Below, piece by piece: positions 62,191 through 64,000 of a stretch of DNA of 64,000 nucleotides. A model generated the notes under the pieces. That model did no database searches, was not told where the DNA came from, and worked only from the letters and a program-made list of their open reading frames with translations. Within the stretch, counting starts at the first letter, position 1; every line of letters begins with the position of its first letter. Source of the DNA: [Clostridium] polysaccharolyticum (GTDB lineage: Bacteria; Bacillota; Clostridia; Lachnospirales; Lachnospiraceae); contig NZ_FOHN01000001.1 of assembly GCF_900111595.1 (NCBI RefSeq), forward strand, positions 206,459 to 270,458. Reading direction: 5' to 3'. The translations under genes were made by a program, and so were the position numbers.

Positions 62191-62234
62191 ACAAACTATT
62201 CAGTAATTGAATATTATTGGATAGTTTGTTTTTT
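62191..62234 (+). terminator. Terminator of the marR-ABC operon
   Basis: ACAAACTATTC (62191-62201) pairs with GGATAGTTTGT (62219-62229) with one wobble, then a T run. Confidence 0.85.
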
Positions 62235-62298
62235 CTTGTCTCTTTTTCCAGTTTGTATTATAATGGGAACAACGGACACAGATAAAGGAGAGTGTGGA

Positions 62299-63171
62299 GT
62301 GAAAAAAAGGATTTACTTAGTTATGTTTCTGGCAGTCTGTGTATCTTCTGCTGTTTTGAACGGATGCCATAAGCATGGAAGTGATACGAAGGAAAAAACG
62401 GGAGAATCTGGAAAAACAGTAAAAACAACAGCTTCGCTAGATATTGCTGTGACAGAAGATCCTCAAGTGCCAGCTGTTGATATAGATGCATTAGATGGAT
62501 TAAAGGGAGAACCGGTTTCGGCACAAAATAAGGCACACAATCTGTATAGAGGAATGATTAAAGATGAGGAAGTAATTCTGGATCTTTGGATAGACAAGGA
62601 GAAGAAGGAAGCACAGACTGCGTTTGTTGGAGCTTTTCATTCGGAAGAACTGTCGTTTTTATGTGAGCTTTTAGAAGATGGCGTGCGTTTTCACAATGAT
62701 CAGTATTATTTCCTGCTAAAACAGCAGAAGGATGATGTGCTGAAAGGATATTTTTATGAAGCAGAATCAGAGATAAAAGAGGTTGAACTGACATTGGAAG
62801 CTATTAATGATACAGAGGATAAGGAACATTTGTATACAATTGGAGAGAATGATGAGGTAGAAGCATTTGCACAGAAGGTACTGGATTCCATAAATGGATT
62901 TGATTTCAAAACATTTTCCAGTTATGTATCCTTTCCTATAAAAGTCCGTGTGAATCAGGCAATTCAGACCATAAAAACGAAGGAAGGATTTAAAGCATTA
63001 GGAGGAGAAGTTATCTTTACAGACGGTTTTGTGTCCTCAATGGCAGCTGCATATCCAAACCTGATGCCGGGAAATGAAACGGATGGCGTTATGCTCGGAG
63101 ATGGGCAGTATAATGTCTGGATCCAGTTAGATGATAATGGACAGATGAAAGTTGCCGCAATTCATAATTAA
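62299..63171 (+). CDS. Lipoprotein of unknown function
   Basis: Encodes 290 residues from GTG 62299 (AAAGGAGAG upstream). A type II signal peptide ends in lipobox LNGC. A Lys/Thr-rich tether precedes two alpha/beta regions; the C-terminal one (about 190-285, FAQKVLDSINGFDFKTFSSY) recalls stress-type lipoproteins of clostridia, but I cannot name a family. Anchored on the outer face of the membrane. Confidence 0.7.
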   Translation: MKKRIYLVMFLAVCVSSAVLNGCHKHGSDTKEKTGESGKTVKTTASLDIAVTEDPQVPAVDIDALDGLKGEPVSAQNKAHNLYRGMIKDEEVILDLWIDKEKKEAQTAFVGAFHSEELSFLCELLEDGVRFHNDQYYFLLKQQKDDVLKGYFYEAESEIKEVELTLEAINDTEDKEHLYTIGENDEVEAFAQKVLDSINGFDFKTFSSYVSFPIKVRVNQAIQTIKTKEGFKALGGEVIFTDGFVSSMAAAYPNLMPGNETDGVMLGDGQYNVWIQLDDNGQMKVAAIHN

Positions 63172-63239
63172 CATTTAAGAAGAAAGAGATAGACAGAATA
63201 CAGGCTGCTTTTGGGCTAGATAGGGATTAGGAGGAACAG

Positions 63240-63716
63240 ATGAAATTATATATAAAGCAAAGGGTGTTTTCGTGGACAGATACTTATGATGTATTTGATG
63301 AGTTTGAAAACCCTAAATATTTTGTGAAAGCAGAGTTTTTATCATTGGGACATAATATACATGTGTATGAAAAGAGCACAGGACGTGAGATTGGAGCCAT
63401 CCATCAGAAGGTATTTGCGTTTCTTCCTGCCTTTGAGATAGAGATTAGCGGATGCCATATTGGAACCATACAGAGAAAGTTTTCCTTATTCCGTTCACAG
63501 TATGAGATTGATTATAATGGCTGGCGGGTAGAAGGGGATTTTATGGGCTGGGATTATGATGTAATGAGTGGATGTTCCAGTATCATACATATCACAAAAG
63601 AACTGTTTCATTGGGGCGATACCTATACTTTAAATTTTGCGAATCCAGAAGACGAGGTTATGGGACTGCTGTTAGTAATTGCCATTGATGCGGCGAATTG
63701 CAGTGGAAGAAACTAG
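63240..63716 (+). CDS. LURP-one-related (YxjI-like) protein
   Basis: Encodes 158 residues matching the LURP-one/scramblase-like fold: YIKQRVFSWTDTYDVFDEF, FVKAEFLSLGHNIHVYEKS, IGAIHQKVFAFLPAFEIEI, ending LLLVIAIDAANCS. A 12-stranded barrel is expected; function in bacteria is unknown. AGGAGG precedes the ATG. Confidence 0.85.
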   Translation: MKLYIKQRVFSWTDTYDVFDEFENPKYFVKAEFLSLGHNIHVYEKSTGREIGAIHQKVFAFLPAFEIEISGCHIGTIQRKFSLFRSQYEIDYNGWRVEGDFMGWDYDVMSGCSSIIHITKELFHWGDTYTLNFANPEDEVMGLLLVIAIDAANCSGRN

Positions 63717-64000
63717 CATAATTTCCTGATTGACTGCCGTTTTTGGTGATGGAGGAATGGTAATCTGCCATCATATAAAAAATAGTGACTACAAAAAAAT
63801 TAAGGAAACAGAAATGTCAAAAATCCGTTAAAAATGAAAAAACACAGTGTATGTTAATCATTTCCGAGAGCATTCGCCAGTCTTGCCTCTCCACTGATAA
63901 GGATATCATGTATTTTAATTTTCCAAAGTTGCAAGTTGACATAATAAACCAAAACAATCTATAATTAGCAGGAAAATGAATGGATTAGGTTGCTTCTTTT
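63717..64000. promoter_or_regulatory. Terminal intergenic region with outward promoter
   Basis: No gene found. TGATGG/CCATCA (about 63750-63774) can form a hairpin after the LURP-one gene. TTGACA (63936-63941) and TATAAT (63960-63965), 18-nt spacing, form a plus-strand promoter for a gene beyond the window. Confidence 0.55.

Overview
The window looks like low-GC Firmicutes DNA, most likely a motile, gut-type clostridium of the Lachnospiraceae. The reasons are AT-rich composition, strong AGGAGG ribosome binding sites, a glmS ribozyme, a sigma-D-like flagellin promoter, a SEC-C protein, and ICE genes typical of this group. This assignment is inference from gene content; no rRNA is present. Chromosomal DNA flanks a roughly 48 kb integrative and conjugative element (ICE) at about 5999-54235.

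Left chromosome (1-5998): 3'-truncated rarA (minus strand), two small membrane protein genes, and a very large flagellin. The flagellin's variable region carries a zinc-protease HEMIH motif (flagellinolysin type) and a Gly/Ser/Thr-rich, beta-helix-like insert.

ICE (5999-54235): the left end starts with a degenerate copy of the integrase 3' end and a hairpin that recurs, with compensatory base changes, at the right end. Then come parA-parB; a 2007-residue methylase/helicase whose low-complexity linker is overprinted by a tnpV-like gene; a repeat protein; a Toprim primase; unknown genes; a predicted structured RNA; a Dam methylase; a Fic toxin with a large internal deletion next to a hybrid RelB/VbhA-like antitoxin; and the mobilisation genes mobC and relaxase. 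The transfer block holds VirD4, VirB2-like, VirB6, PrgI, a split VirB4 and a VirB1-like lysozyme. Inserted in it is a nearly complete Tad/Flp pilus set: prepilin peptidase, CpaB, CpaE, CpaF, TadB, TadC and TadE-like pseudopilins. Two exported proteins share an almost identical C-terminal tail, and a large exported protein follows. Accessory cargo is a Phd/RelE toxin-antitoxin pair, a UPF1-like SF1 helicase, and an agr-type quorum-sensing set (AgrC, AgrA, AgrD-like peptide) with no agrB. The right end has two divergent regulators around a three-site operator region, then xis and a tyrosine integrase with an unusually long C-terminus.

Right chromosome (54236-64000): a SEC-C protein, an intergenic stretch dense in inverted and tandem repeats, glmS (minus strand) with its ribozyme, a marR-ABC-ABC operon encoding a heterodimeric exporter, a lipoprotein, a LURP-one-like protein, and an outward promoter at the window edge.

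Proposed working: Xis and Int excise the element, ParAB and the primase/SSB maintain it, and MobC/relaxase and VirD4 feed DNA to the VirB channel. The Tad pilus and tagged surface proteins may provide mating contact. The XRE pair and agr-type module are candidates for control of transfer. These links are inferred from gene order.
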